Shown piece after piece: positions 1 to 8,156 of a stretch of DNA of 64,000 bases; the stretch's first letter is position 1; each line of letters starts with the position of its first letter. The DNA lies in contig NZ_LT629971.1 of the NCBI RefSeq assembly GCF_900108565.1, forward strand, positions 4,402,001 through 4,466,000, in the 5' to 3' direction. The translations under genes were made by a program, and so were the position numbers. The notes beneath the pieces are model-generated. The model did no database searches. It saw only the letters and a program-made list of their open reading frames with translations, and was not told the DNA's origin. This DNA is from Mycolicibacterium rutilum. Lineage in GTDB: Bacteria > Actinomycetota > Actinomycetes > Mycobacteriales > Mycobacteriaceae.

Positions 1-788
1 TTCTGCACCGGCCAGCCGTACGGCGCCGAGTCGAAGATCTCTCCGGCCGCTTCGAGCTTGCCGTTGCTCTGCTTGATCGCGTATGAGGTCACCGGCGAAT
101 CCGCCGACATGGCGTCGGCCTGACCCAGCACCACCGCGTTGGTGGCGGCGTCCTGGCCGTCGAACGGCACGATCTCGATCGCCGGCTTGCCCCCGTCGGT
201 GCACGCCTTGCTCTTGGCGGGCAGTTCCTCGGTCTCCTGGGTGGTGGTCGCCTGCACCGCCACCTTCTTGCCGCAGGCGTTGTTCGGGTCGATCGGCGAA
301 CCCGGCCGCTGCGCCCACAGCGTGCCCGCGTTGAAGTAGGTGACGAAGTCGACCGACTCCTCGCGCTCCTTGGTGTCGGTGAACGACGACATCCCGACGT
401 TGTAGGTACCGCCCTGGATGGACGGGATGATCTTGGCGAAGTCGGACTCGCGGTACTCCGGCGTCAGGCCCAGCGTGGCGCTGATCGCGTTCATCAGGTC
501 GACGTCAAAGCCGACGATCTTGCCGCTCGGGTCCTTGAACTCGTTGGGCGGGTACGGGATGTTCACGCCGATGATCAGCTTGCCGGACGACTTGATGGCC
601 TCGGGAACGGTATTGGCGATCTCGTCGACCTTCTCCGCCGAGGCGGCCGGAGGCGCACTGCTCGTCTCGCCGCCGCCCGAACCGCCGGTGTCGCTCGCGC
701 AGCCGGCCATGGCGAGCGCACCGGTCGCAGCAAAGACCGCGGCGAAGCGCCAGAATTTCCCTCGACGGTTGTGACAGTCACCTAACAC
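1..788 (-). CDS. Amino-acid-type ABC transporter substrate-binding lipoprotein (3' end outside window)
   Basis: About 262 residues are visible and the C-terminus lies beyond base 1. I start at GTG 788, which gives a short basic N-terminus, a hydrophobic stretch (FAAVFAATGALA) and the lipobox LAMAGC, so the mature protein should be a lipid-anchored extracytoplasmic protein beginning at the Cys. A Gly/Ser-rich linker follows, then the family 3 periplasmic binding core (GKLIIGVNIPYPPNEF, GFDVDLMNAI, FDGQDAATNAV). This family delivers polar amino acids such as glutamine or glutamate to an ABC permease. No permease or ATPase gene is visible here, so the substrate is an inference. The fold and lipobox are clear. 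Confidence 0.85.
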   Translation of the reverse strand, partial: MLGDCHNRRGKFWRFAAVFAATGALAMAGCASDTGGSGGGETSSAPPAASAEKVDEIANTVPEAIKSSGKLIIGVNIPYPPNEFKDPSGKIVGFDVDLMNAISATLGLTPEYRESDFAKIIPSIQGGTYNVGMSSFTDTKEREESVDFVTYFNAGTLWAQRPGSPIDPNNACGKKVAVQATTTQETEELPAKSKACTDGGKPAIEIVPFDGQDAATNAVVLGQADAMSADSPVTSYAIKQSNGKLEAAGEIFDSAPYGWPVQ

Positions 789-882
789 GTGTGCCTCTAC
801 TTTCTGCCTCGTGGAGCCGGTGCGAAGCACCGGTAACGGAACAGTAGTGGAGACCTAACGCGCTGGCTGAACTTCTGCGCTG

Positions 883-1239
883 CTACCCCACACCCCATAC
901 TTTGGGGCAGTACACGTAGACAGCACCTTCGACGAACGTCGAGGCTTCGGTCTGGGTCCAGCCGCCGGCGTGTTGCAGGTTGTAACCGGCCAGCCAATCC
1001 GGGTTTCCCTGCCGTACGGCGTCGACGCAGAACTCCTTGGCCATCCGGATCGCGGTGGTCTCGTTCTTGTACGGGACCCGCTTCTTGTCCAGGAAGTCGA
1101 TGAAGGTCTGATTCTTGTCTTCCTGCGCATGCGCGGGAGCGACCGCCACCGCTGCGCCGCCCATCGTCAGCAGAACAGCTGCCACCGCGGCGCCTGCGCC
1201 GCGCCACAAAGCGGTCGATGCCGTCGATGACATTGTCAC
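883..1239 (-). CDS. DUF732 family small secreted protein
   Basis: A 118-residue protein with a clear Sec signal peptide: a hydrophobic run (AAVAAVLLTMGGAAVAV) and an APAHAQ cleavage region near residue 39. The rest is the DUF732 domain, with TFIDFLDKKRVPY, AIRMAKEFCVDAV, and a C-terminal YVYCPK; the two Cys probably form a disulfide outside the membrane. DUF732 proteins are numerous in mycobacteria and have no known activity. The sequence AGGAG about 6 nt before the ATG supports this start, although an ATG two codons downstream is possible. It is divergent from the HdeD-like gene across 228 bp of relatively AT-rich DNA. Confidence 0.85.
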   Translation of the reverse strand: MTMSSTASTALWRGAGAAVAAVLLTMGGAAVAVAPAHAQEDKNQTFIDFLDKKRVPYKNETTAIRMAKEFCVDAVRQGNPDWLAGYNLQHAGGWTQTEASTFVEGAVYVYCPKVWGVG

Positions 1240-1467
1240 TCCTCGCCTGCCGGTGATTTGCCCGTTGCCGTGTACAGACTGTGCTCAGTCCGGGCTACGG
1301 AATTGTCATCGTACCGAACGATCAGAGCGTTACCGGTAATCGAGCGTCCCGCGGGCATTTCAAATATTTGCGCGCCAGTCGGGAAATTATTTGCGCTGCA
1401 TTCGGCACGAATCGAATCGATACCGAAATGCGACGGCATGTCCATTCTGCTGTGCCAAACTTCGGCC
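1240..1467. other. Divergent intergenic region with AT-rich centre
   Basis: This gap separates the divergent DUF732 and HdeD-like genes. It is less GC-rich than its surroundings around 1360-1420 (AAATATTTGC, AAATTATTTGC) and has short CGAATCGAATCGAT repeats near 1408-1421. It must hold the promoters of both genes, but I cannot identify a convincing -10 hexamer or operator. Confidence 0.4.
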
Positions 1468-2073
1468 ATGGAAATCACCGCACCGCCCAGCCTGCTGCAA
1501 CACCTCTGGAAGACCACGCTCGCCTCGGGAATCCTCGCGGTCGTTCTCGGCGCCCTGGTCTGGCTCTGGCCCGGAAAGACGATCGTCGTCGCGGCCATCT
1601 TCTTCGGCGCCTACCTGCTGGTCGCCGGCATCGCGCAGGTGATCTTCGCGTTCAGCCTGCACGTTTCCGCAGGCGGGCGCGTGCTGCTGTTCATCTCCGG
1701 CGCGGCGGCCCTGATCCTTGCCGTGCTGTGCTTCCGCAGTTTGCAGGAATCGATCCTGCTGTTGGCCATCTGGATCGGCATCGGCTTCATCTTCCGCGGC
1801 GTCGCGACCGCGGTGTCGGCGATCAGTGACCCGACCCTGCCCGGCCGCGCCTGGGAGATCTTCATCGGCGTGGTCAACCTGCTCGCCGGCGTGGTCATGC
1901 TCGCCGCGCCGTTCGAGTCGCTGGCCATCCTGACGGTGGTCGCCGGAATCGCGCTGGTCGTGCTCGGCCTGTTCGAGATCGTGTCCGCGTTCGCGATCCG
2001 CAAGGCTGCCAAGACCCCCGGTGAGCAGGCCGGACCGGCGCCCGAAACCGCCGACGAGACCCCGGTGAGCTAA
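1468..2073 (+). CDS. HdeD-like (DUF308) integral membrane protein
   Basis: The ATG at 1468 gives a 201-residue protein (MEITAPPSLLQHLWK...). The open frame extends further upstream but has no membrane-protein character there. Six or so hydrophobic helices follow each other in pairs (ILAVVLGALVWLWP, IVVAAIFFGAYLLVAGI, VLLFISGAAALILAVLC, ILLLAIWIGIGFIFRGV, IGVVNLLAGVVMLAAP, ILTVVAGIALVVLGLF), which is the repeated architecture of HdeD/DUF308 proteins. The C-terminus is short, charged and probably cytoplasmic. HdeD is linked to acid resistance in enterobacteria; the role here is unknown. It precedes cydA on the same strand with a 62-bp gap, as Rv1624c does in my memory of M. tuberculosis. Confidence 0.85.
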   Translation: MEITAPPSLLQHLWKTTLASGILAVVLGALVWLWPGKTIVVAAIFFGAYLLVAGIAQVIFAFSLHVSAGGRVLLFISGAAALILAVLCFRSLQESILLLAIWIGIGFIFRGVATAVSAISDPTLPGRAWEIFIGVVNLLAGVVMLAAPFESLAILTVVAGIALVVLGLFEIVSAFAIRKAAKTPGEQAGPAPETADETPVS

Positions 2074-2089
2074 CCCACACTGATATCTA

Positions 2090-2108
2090 CTACGCCCTGT
2101 CGTAGGCT
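2090..2108 (+). promoter_or_regulatory. Candidate cydA promoter with overlapping inverted repeat
   Basis: A short inverted repeat, CTACG-N6-CGTAG (2090-2105), overlaps a TANNNT hexamer TAGGCT (2103-2108) about 27 nt before the cydA ATG. A purine-rich AGAGGGG ribosome site follows just before the start. The repeat could be an operator for oxygen- or redox-responsive control of cytochrome bd, but the arms are only 5 bp and no regulator is identified. Confidence 0.4.
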
Positions 2109-2135
2109 GGTGCCACAGCCACGAAAGAGGGGCCG

Positions 2136-3572
2136 ATGGACGCACTCGATGTGTCGCGGTGGCAATTCGGGATCACCACCGTCTACCACTTCATCTTCGT
2201 CCCGCTGACCATCGGCCTGGCGCCGCTGATCGCCGGTATGCAGACCGCGTGGCTGGTCACGGGGAACACCGCCTGGTACCGGCTCACCCGGTTCTTCGGC
2301 AAGCTCTTCCTGATCAACTTCGCCCTCGGTGTGGCCACCGGGATCGTGCAGGAGTTCCAGTTCGGGCTCAACTGGTCTGAGTACTCGCGCTTCGTCGGCG
2401 ACGTGTTCGGTGCACCGCTCGCCATGGAGGGCCTGGCGGCCTTCTTCTTCGAGTCGACGTTCCTCGGGCTGTGGATCTTCGGCTGGACCCGGCTGCCGCG
2501 CCTCGTCCACCTGGCCTGCATCTGGGTCGTCGCGATCGCGGTGAACATGTCGGCGTTCTTCATCATCGCCGCGAACTCGTGGATGCAGCACCCGGTCGGC
2601 GCGCGCGTCAACCCCGAAACCGGCCGCGCCGAACTCACCAGCATCGTCGCGCTGTTCACCAACAACACCGCGATCGCGGCGTTCACCCACGCGGTGTTCG
2701 GGGCCTTCCTCACCGCGGGCGCCTTCGTCGCGGGCGTCTGCGCCTGGTGGATGGTGCGGGCGCACCGCGAGGCGCACACCATGTTCCGCCCCGCAGCGGT
2801 GATGGGCGCCCTCGTCGTGCTGGTGTCCGCGGTCGGGCTCGCCGTCACCGGCGACGTCCAGGGCAAGCTGATGTTCGAGCAGCAGCCGATGAAGATGGCG
2901 TCGGCCGAATCGTTGTGCCACAGCGAAACCGACCCCGACTTCTCGATCCTGACCGTCGGCACCCACAACAACTGCGACGGCGTCATCCACCTCATCGAGG
3001 TGCCCTACGTGCTGCCGTTCCTCGCCAAGGGCGAATTCGACGGCGTCCGCCTCGAGGGCGTGGAAGACCTGCAGGCGCAGTACGTCGAGAAGTTCGGCCC
3101 CGGCGACTACCGGCCCAACCTGTTCGTGACGTACTGGGCGTTCCGGGCGATGATCGGGTTGCTCGCGGTACCCGCACTGTTTGCCCTCGCCGTGCTGTGG
3201 CTGACCCGCGGTGGGCGAATCCCGCAGTCGCCTTGGTTCTCCCGGTTCGCGCTGGCGACGCTGCCCACCCCATTCCTGGCCAACAGCGCCGGCTGGGTGT
3301 TCACGGAAATGGGCCGCCAGCCGTGGGTGGTGGTCCCCAACCCGACCGGCGACCAGATGATCCGGCTCACCGTCGCCGACGGGGTGTCCGGTCATCCCGT
3401 CGGCATGGTGGTGCTGTCGCTGACGGTCTTCACCCTCATCTACGGCGTGCTCGCGGTCATCTGGTTCTGGCTCATCCGCCGCTACACCGTCGAGGGCCCG
3501 CAGGAACACGACTCCGAACCCGCCGCCCCGTTGCCGCCCGACGAGGTCGCGCCGCTCTCGTTCGCTTACTGA
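2136..3572 (+). CDS. cydA: Cytochrome bd ubiquinol oxidase subunit I
   Basis: A 478-residue haem-binding subunit of cytochrome bd oxidase, which oxidises quinol and reduces O2 to water in the cytoplasmic membrane with high oxygen affinity. The N-terminus carries the conserved RWQFGITTVYHF segment, whose His18 matches the haem b595 ligand. FGKLFLINFALGVATG and EGLAAFFFEST are family signatures. The Q-loop region is the short type, and GWVFTEMGRQPWVV near residue 390 is the hallmark GRQPW motif. Length is normal for a short-Q-loop CydA. It is followed after 16 bp by cydB, with AAAGGAG spanning the gap. It functions with CydB and needs CydDC for assembly. Confidence 0.97.
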   Translation: MDALDVSRWQFGITTVYHFIFVPLTIGLAPLIAGMQTAWLVTGNTAWYRLTRFFGKLFLINFALGVATGIVQEFQFGLNWSEYSRFVGDVFGAPLAMEGLAAFFFESTFLGLWIFGWTRLPRLVHLACIWVVAIAVNMSAFFIIAANSWMQHPVGARVNPETGRAELTSIVALFTNNTAIAAFTHAVFGAFLTAGAFVAGVCAWWMVRAHREAHTMFRPAAVMGALVVLVSAVGLAVTGDVQGKLMFEQQPMKMASAESLCHSETDPDFSILTVGTHNNCDGVIHLIEVPYVLPFLAKGEFDGVRLEGVEDLQAQYVEKFGPGDYRPNLFVTYWAFRAMIGLLAVPALFALAVLWLTRGGRIPQSPWFSRFALATLPTPFLANSAGWVFTEMGRQPWVVVPNPTGDQMIRLTVADGVSGHPVGMVVLSLTVFTLIYGVLAVIWFWLIRRYTVEGPQEHDSEPAAPLPPDEVAPLSFAY

Positions 3573-3588
3573 AAGGAGTTGAGAAGCA

Positions 3589-4626
3589 ATGGCATTACCG
3601 GATCTTTGGTTCGTCGTCATGGCGGGCCTGTTCCTCGGCTTCTTCATCCTCGAGGGCTTCGACTTCGGCGTCGGCATGCTCATGAGCTTCTTCGGCCGCG
3701 CGGCGGGCGCAGAGTCCGAGCGGCATCGCCGCGCCGCCCTCAACACCATCGGCCCGGTGTGGGACGGCAACGAGGTGTGGTTGATCACCGCGGGCGGCGC
3801 GATGTTCGCGGCCTTTCCGGACTGGTACGCGACGATGTTCTCCGGGCTGTTCCTGCCCCTGCTGCTGATCCTGGTGTCGATGATCCTGCGCGTGGTGGCC
3901 ATCGAATGGCGCGGCAAGGTCGACGACCCGCAGTGGCGGCGCTGGGCCGATCTCGGGATCGCCGCCGGGTCGTGGGTGCCGGCCGTGTTGTGGGGCATGG
4001 CGTTCGCGATGCTGGTGCAGGGCCTGCCGATCGACGCCGACAAGCAGGTGCGCGCATCGTTCGGTGACCTGATCAACGGCTACACGCTGCTCGGCGGGCT
4101 GACCACCGCGGGCCTGTTCCTGCTGCACGGGTCGGTGTTCGTCGCTCTGAAAACCGAAGGCGCCGTGCGCGATGACGCGTTGCGGTTCGCGAACAGGTTG
4201 GCGGTCCCGGTGACAGTGGTTCTTGCCACGTTCGCTCTGTGGACCCAGCTGTCGCATGGGAAGACGTGGACGTGGCTGGTGCTGATCGCCGGCGGGCTGG
4301 CCCAGTTCGCGGTGCTCACCCGCGTGTGGCGGCGCACCGGCGAGGGCTGGGCGTTCGCGTACACGACGGTGGTGGTGGCGTCGTTGGTGGTGCTGTACTT
4401 CGGCGCGCTGTACCCGAACCTGATGCCGTCGACGATCGACCCGGCCTACAACCTGACCGTCGCCAACGCGGCGTCGAGCCCCTACACGCTGACCATCATG
4501 AGCTGGGCGGCGCTGATCTTCGCCCCGCTCGTGCTGCTGTACCAGGGTTGGACGTACTGGGTGTTCCGGCAACGTATCTCGGCCGACCGGATACCCGACT
4601 CCATCGGACTGGCGCGCCGACGATGA
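3589..4626 (+). CDS. cydB: Cytochrome bd ubiquinol oxidase subunit II
   Basis: A 345-residue membrane subunit that partners CydA. The N-terminus has the family pattern LWFVVMAGLFLGFFILEGFDFGVG, and GPVWDGNEVWLITAGGAMFAAFP near residue 60 is the diagnostic CydB block. About eight hydrophobic helices follow. An AAAGGAG ribosome site lies about 11 nt before the ATG. The stop codon TGA overlaps the cydD ATG (ATGA), so translation of oxidase and transporter is probably coupled. Length is typical of actinobacterial CydB. Confidence 0.97.
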   Translation: MALPDLWFVVMAGLFLGFFILEGFDFGVGMLMSFFGRAAGAESERHRRAALNTIGPVWDGNEVWLITAGGAMFAAFPDWYATMFSGLFLPLLLILVSMILRVVAIEWRGKVDDPQWRRWADLGIAAGSWVPAVLWGMAFAMLVQGLPIDADKQVRASFGDLINGYTLLGGLTTAGLFLLHGSVFVALKTEGAVRDDALRFANRLAVPVTVVLATFALWTQLSHGKTWTWLVLIAGGLAQFAVLTRVWRRTGEGWAFAYTTVVVASLVVLYFGALYPNLMPSTIDPAYNLTVANAASSPYTLTIMSWAALIFAPLVLLYQGWTYWVFRQRISADRIPDSIGLARRR

Positions 4627-6200
4627 ACCTGTGGCGGGCATCGGCGGCCATGCGCCGGTATCTGGTGAAGGCGGTCGGTTGCGGCGTCCTGATCGCCGCC
4701 GCGACGATCGCGTCGGCCGTCGTGCTCGCCCAGATCGTCGCCGGGATCATCACCGACCCCGCTGCGTGGCGGTTGGAGCAGTGGGCGGGGCCGCTGGCCC
4801 TGCTGTCGGCGCTGTGGACGCTGCGCGCGGTGGCGCAGTGGTGCCAGGGAAGGCTCGCCTCGACCGGTGCCACGCAGGTCATCGCGGAGTTGGCCGGCCG
4901 CGTGCTGCGCACGGTCACCGCGCTGCCGACCCGGCGGCTCGCCGCCGAACGGGACACCGCCGCCGCGCTGATCACCCGCGGGCTCGACGGGTTGCGGCCG
5001 TTCTTGACCGCCTACCTGCCGGCGGCGTTCCTCGCCGGAATCCTCACCCCGGCAGCGGTTCTCGTGATCGCCGTGTACGACTGGCGCTCGGCGCTGATCG
5101 TGCTGGTGGCGCTTCCGCTGATCCCGATCTTCATGGTGCTGATCGGCCTGTTGACCAAGGACCGCACCGAAGCGTCGCTGGCGGCGATGACCACGCTGCA
5201 GTCGCGGCTGCTCGACCTGGTGGCCGGGATCCCGACGCTGCGGGCGCTGGGCCGGCTGGACGGCTCGGCCGAACGCATCGCCGATCTGGCCGCTGCGCAC
5301 CGCCGTTCGACGATGGCCACGTTGCGGATGGCGTTCCTGTCGGCGCTCGTGCTCGAACTGCTCGCCACGCTCGGTGTCGCCCTGGTCGCCGTCGGCATCG
5401 GGTTGCGACTGGTGTACGGCGAGATGACGCTGACCGCCGGGCTGACCGCGCTGCTGCTGGCCCCCGAGGTGTTCTGGCCGCTGCGCCGGGTCGGCGTCGA
5501 GTTCCACGCCGCGCAGGACGGCAGGGCCGCCGCCGACGCCGCGCTGCGGCTGCTCGACTCGCTCCCGCTGCGCGACAGCGGAACCCGCACGATCGCCGCG
5601 CGCGGAGCGACGATCCGGCTCGCGTCGCCGGCCGCCGACGTCCGGCCCGGCGAGGTGACGGTGCTGACCGGGCCCAACGGATCGGGCAAGACGACGGCGC
5701 TGCACACCGTGCTCGGACTGCACCCCGGCCGGGTCTGGGTCGACGGCGTCCCGCTCGACGACATCGACCTGCAGAGTTGGTGGCCGCAGATCGCGTGGCT
5801 GCCGCACCGCCCCGTGATCGTGCCGGGCAGCGTGCGGGAGAACCTGGAACTCTTCGGCCCGCTCCCCGACCTCGCGCTCGCGTGCCGGTCCGCGGGATTC
5901 GACGAAGTGCTCGCCTCGCTGCCGGACGGGCTGGAAACCATGCTCGGCCGCGACGGCGAAGGCCTGTCGCTCGGGCAGCGCCAGCGACTCGGGCTGGCGC
6001 GGGCGCTCGGCTCGGCAGCGCCGGTGCTGCTGCTCGACGAGCCGACGTCGCACCTCGACGCGGCCATGGAGGCCCGTGTGCTGGCCGCCATCGTCGCCCG
6101 CGCCCGCGTCGGCGCCACCGTGCTGGTCGTCGGTCACCGAGATCCGGTGCTGGCGATCGGCGATCAAATCGTTCGGCTGGGGAGCCTCACCCATGCGTGA
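4623..6200 (+). CDS. cydD: CydD subunit of the CydDC thiol/haem-linked ABC transporter
   Basis: A 525-residue half transporter with an N-terminal six-helix membrane domain (about 1-310) and a C-terminal ATPase. The ATPase shows Walker A GPNGSGKTT, signature LSLGQRQR, Walker B VLLLDEP and an H-loop GHRD. The segment where the Q-loop glutamine is expected reads IAWLPHRPVI, so that position appears to be His. In E. coli CydDC exports cysteine and glutathione and binds haem, and it is needed to assemble cytochrome bd. The start ATG overlaps the cydB stop by 4 bp; an upstream extension of the frame lies inside cydB and is not coding. The end overlaps cydC by 8 bp. Confidence 0.94.
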   Translation: MNLWRASAAMRRYLVKAVGCGVLIAAATIASAVVLAQIVAGIITDPAAWRLEQWAGPLALLSALWTLRAVAQWCQGRLASTGATQVIAELAGRVLRTVTALPTRRLAAERDTAAALITRGLDGLRPFLTAYLPAAFLAGILTPAAVLVIAVYDWRSALIVLVALPLIPIFMVLIGLLTKDRTEASLAAMTTLQSRLLDLVAGIPTLRALGRLDGSAERIADLAAAHRRSTMATLRMAFLSALVLELLATLGVALVAVGIGLRLVYGEMTLTAGLTALLLAPEVFWPLRRVGVEFHAAQDGRAAADAALRLLDSLPLRDSGTRTIAARGATIRLASPAADVRPGEVTVLTGPNGSGKTTALHTVLGLHPGRVWVDGVPLDDIDLQSWWPQIAWLPHRPVIVPGSVRENLELFGPLPDLALACRSAGFDEVLASLPDGLETMLGRDGEGLSLGQRQRLGLARALGSAAPVLLLDEPTSHLDAAMEARVLAAIVARARVGATVLVVGHRDPVLAIGDQIVRLGSLTHA

Positions 6201-7647
6201 GGTGTTGCGGGCTCGGCTCCCCCGGCTGGCACTGGCGGTGGTGCTCGGTGTGTTGTCGTTGGGCAGCGCGCTCGCACTGGCCGCGATCTCGGCGTGGCTG
6301 ATCACTCGGGCCTGGCAGATGCCGCCGGTGCTGCACCTGACCGTCGCCGTCGTCGCGGTGCGTGCGCTCGGCATCACCCGCGGTGTGCTCGGCTACTGCC
6401 AGCGCCTGGCCGCACACGACACGGCGTTGCGCTCGGCGGCCGACATCCGCGAAACCGTGTACCGGCGGCTGGCCGCGGCCCCCGCCGACACCCTGATGCG
6501 TCTTTCCGGCGGTGAACTCGTGGCGCGCGTCGGCGCATCGGTCGACGACCTGGCCGACGTCCTGGTGCGCGCCGTGCTGCCGATCGCGGTCGCCGCGGTG
6601 CTGGGCGTGATCGCGGTCGCGGCAATCGCGGTCATCTCTCCCGCTGCCGCGGGCGTGCTCGCGATCTGCCTGCTGGTCGCGGGCGTCCTCGCGCCGTGGT
6701 TGGCGGCACGTTCGGCTCGACAGGTCGAAGCCGTTGCCGCCGAGCATCATTCGGGCCGCGACGTGGCGGTGATGCTCGCGCTCGAACACGCACCGGAACT
6801 ACGCGTCGGCGGCCGCCTGGACGCCGTCCTCGCCGACGCCGAGAACCGGCACCACGAGTGGGGCACCGCCACCGACCGGGCGGCCAGGCCCGCAGCGACG
6901 GCGTCAGCCGTCGCGACACTGTCGATCGGTGTCAGCGTGCTCGGCGCGGTGATCGCGGCCGTGCTGATCGCCGACTCCGTCGCACCCACCACGCTCGCCA
7001 TCCTCATGCTGCTGCCGCTGTCGGCGTTCGAGGCGACGAGCGCGCTGCCCGCCGCGGCCGCCCAACTCACCCGCTCACGCATCGCCGCCCGCAGGATCGC
7101 CGAACTCACCGAACCGGCGCCATCGAACCGGGCTCGGCCCGACGTCGCGCCCGTCGTTCCGACGCCGGGTGAGCGGCGCGCGATCACCGGCCCGAGCGGA
7201 TCGGGCAAGACCACACAGTTGCTCAAGCTCGCCGAAAACTGCGACGGCGCAACGTTCTTCGCCGAGGACGCGCACGTGTTCGCGACCACCGTGCGCGACA
7301 ACCTGTTGGTCGCCAGGGGTGATGCCGACGACGACGAAATCCGGGCCGCCCTGCGCCGGGTCGGGCTCGGCGACTGGCTCGACGCGCTGCCCGACGGGTT
7401 GTCCACCGTGCTCGTCGGCGGCGCGGCCGCGGTGTCGGCCGGCCAGCGCAGGCGGCTGCTGCTGGCCCGCGCCCTGCTCAGCCCGGCCCCGATCGTGCTG
7501 CTCGACGAGCCCACCGAACACCTCGACGCCGACGACGGCCAACGGATCCTCACCGAACTGCTCACGCCCGGCGGGCTTTTCCCCGCCGACCGCACCGTGG
7601 TTATCGCCACCCATCACCTGCCGCTCGGAGTAACCTCACCGGCATGA
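6193..7647 (+). CDS. cydC: CydC subunit of the CydDC ABC transporter, compact ATPase domain
   Basis: A 484-residue half transporter that pairs with CydD. The membrane domain (about 1-315) is full-size: LALAAISAWLITRAWQMPP, GYCQRLAAHD and SGGELVARVG match CydC. The ATPase is unusually small, about 150 residues. Walker A GPSGSGKTT is followed after only about 20 residues by FFAEDAHVFATTVRDNL, so most of the region between Walker A and the Q-loop is missing and the Q-loop glutamine reads Glu. The signature VSAGQRRR, Walker B VLLDEPTEH and terminal HH of the H-loop remain. E. coli CydC has about 573 residues. The reading frame is intact, so this looks like domain reduction rather than a frameshift. 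Its stop overlaps the next gene (ATGA). Confidence 0.9.
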   Translation: MREVLRARLPRLALAVVLGVLSLGSALALAAISAWLITRAWQMPPVLHLTVAVVAVRALGITRGVLGYCQRLAAHDTALRSAADIRETVYRRLAAAPADTLMRLSGGELVARVGASVDDLADVLVRAVLPIAVAAVLGVIAVAAIAVISPAAAGVLAICLLVAGVLAPWLAARSARQVEAVAAEHHSGRDVAVMLALEHAPELRVGGRLDAVLADAENRHHEWGTATDRAARPAATASAVATLSIGVSVLGAVIAAVLIADSVAPTTLAILMLLPLSAFEATSALPAAAAQLTRSRIAARRIAELTEPAPSNRARPDVAPVVPTPGERRAITGPSGSGKTTQLLKLAENCDGATFFAEDAHVFATTVRDNLLVARGDADDDEIRAALRRVGLGDWLDALPDGLSTVLVGGAAAVSAGQRRRLLLARALLSPAPIVLLDEPTEHLDADDGQRILTELLTPGGLFPADRTVVIATHHLPLGVTSPA

Positions 7648-8156
7648 GCGAACCGGACCCGCCGCAGCAACAGCCGCAGTACGGGGCGTATCAGGGCGGC
7701 TATCCGCCGCCGCCGCCGCAAGGTGGTTATCCCCCGCCACCGCAGGGTTACCCGGCCTACCCGGGCTATCCGCCCGGACCGCCGGCGCCGAAGAACGGCC
7801 TCGGTATCGCGGCGCTGGTCGTCGCGATCGTCGCGCTGCTGTCCGTCTTCGGCGGCATCGTGCTGGGCCCCGTCGCGGTGGTCCTCGGCTTCCTGGGCTG
7901 GAACCGCGCCAAGCGCGGCGAAGCCAACAACGGGGGCATCGCGGTCGCCGGCATCGTGCTCGGCGTGCTGAGCATCATCGAGGCGATCGTGATGATCTGG
8001 CTCGCGGTGTGGGGCTTCAACGAGGTCGGCGGCACCGACTACATCGACTGCGTCTCCCGGGCCGGCAACGACCAGGAAGCCGTGCAGCAGTGCGCCGAGC
8101 AGTTCCAGCAGCGCATGGAAGACCAGTTCTCCGTCACCTTGACACCGACCCGCTGA
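7644..8156 (+). CDS. DUF4190 domain membrane protein with Pro/Tyr/Gly-rich N-terminus
   Basis: A 170-residue protein. Residues 1-50 are a Pro-, Gly-, Tyr- and Gln-rich low-complexity tail (repeats of GGYPPPP type). Two hydrophobic helices follow (LGIAALVVAIVALLSVF and IAVAGIVLGVLSIIEAIVM), separated by GFLGWNRAKRGEANNG, which is the typical DUF4190 arrangement. The C-terminus has two Cys (YIDCVSRAGN, AVQQCAEQF) in a probably external or soluble tail. The ATG overlaps the cydC stop, so it is probably co-translated with the bd operon, but no function is known. It converges on tesB with no gap. Confidence 0.85.
   Translation: MSEPDPPQQQPQYGAYQGGYPPPPPQGGYPPPPQGYPAYPGYPPGPPAPKNGLGIAALVVAIVALLSVFGGIVLGPVAVVLGFLGWNRAKRGEANNGGIAVAGIVLGVLSIIEAIVMIWLAVWGFNEVGGTDYIDCVSRAGNDQEAVQQCAEQFQQRMEDQFSVTLTPTR

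Noticed and set aside
2070-4076. A 668-codon minus-strand open frame across cydA and cydB
   Set aside because: The plus strand encodes unmistakable CydA and CydB; the opposite frame is a high-GC shadow.
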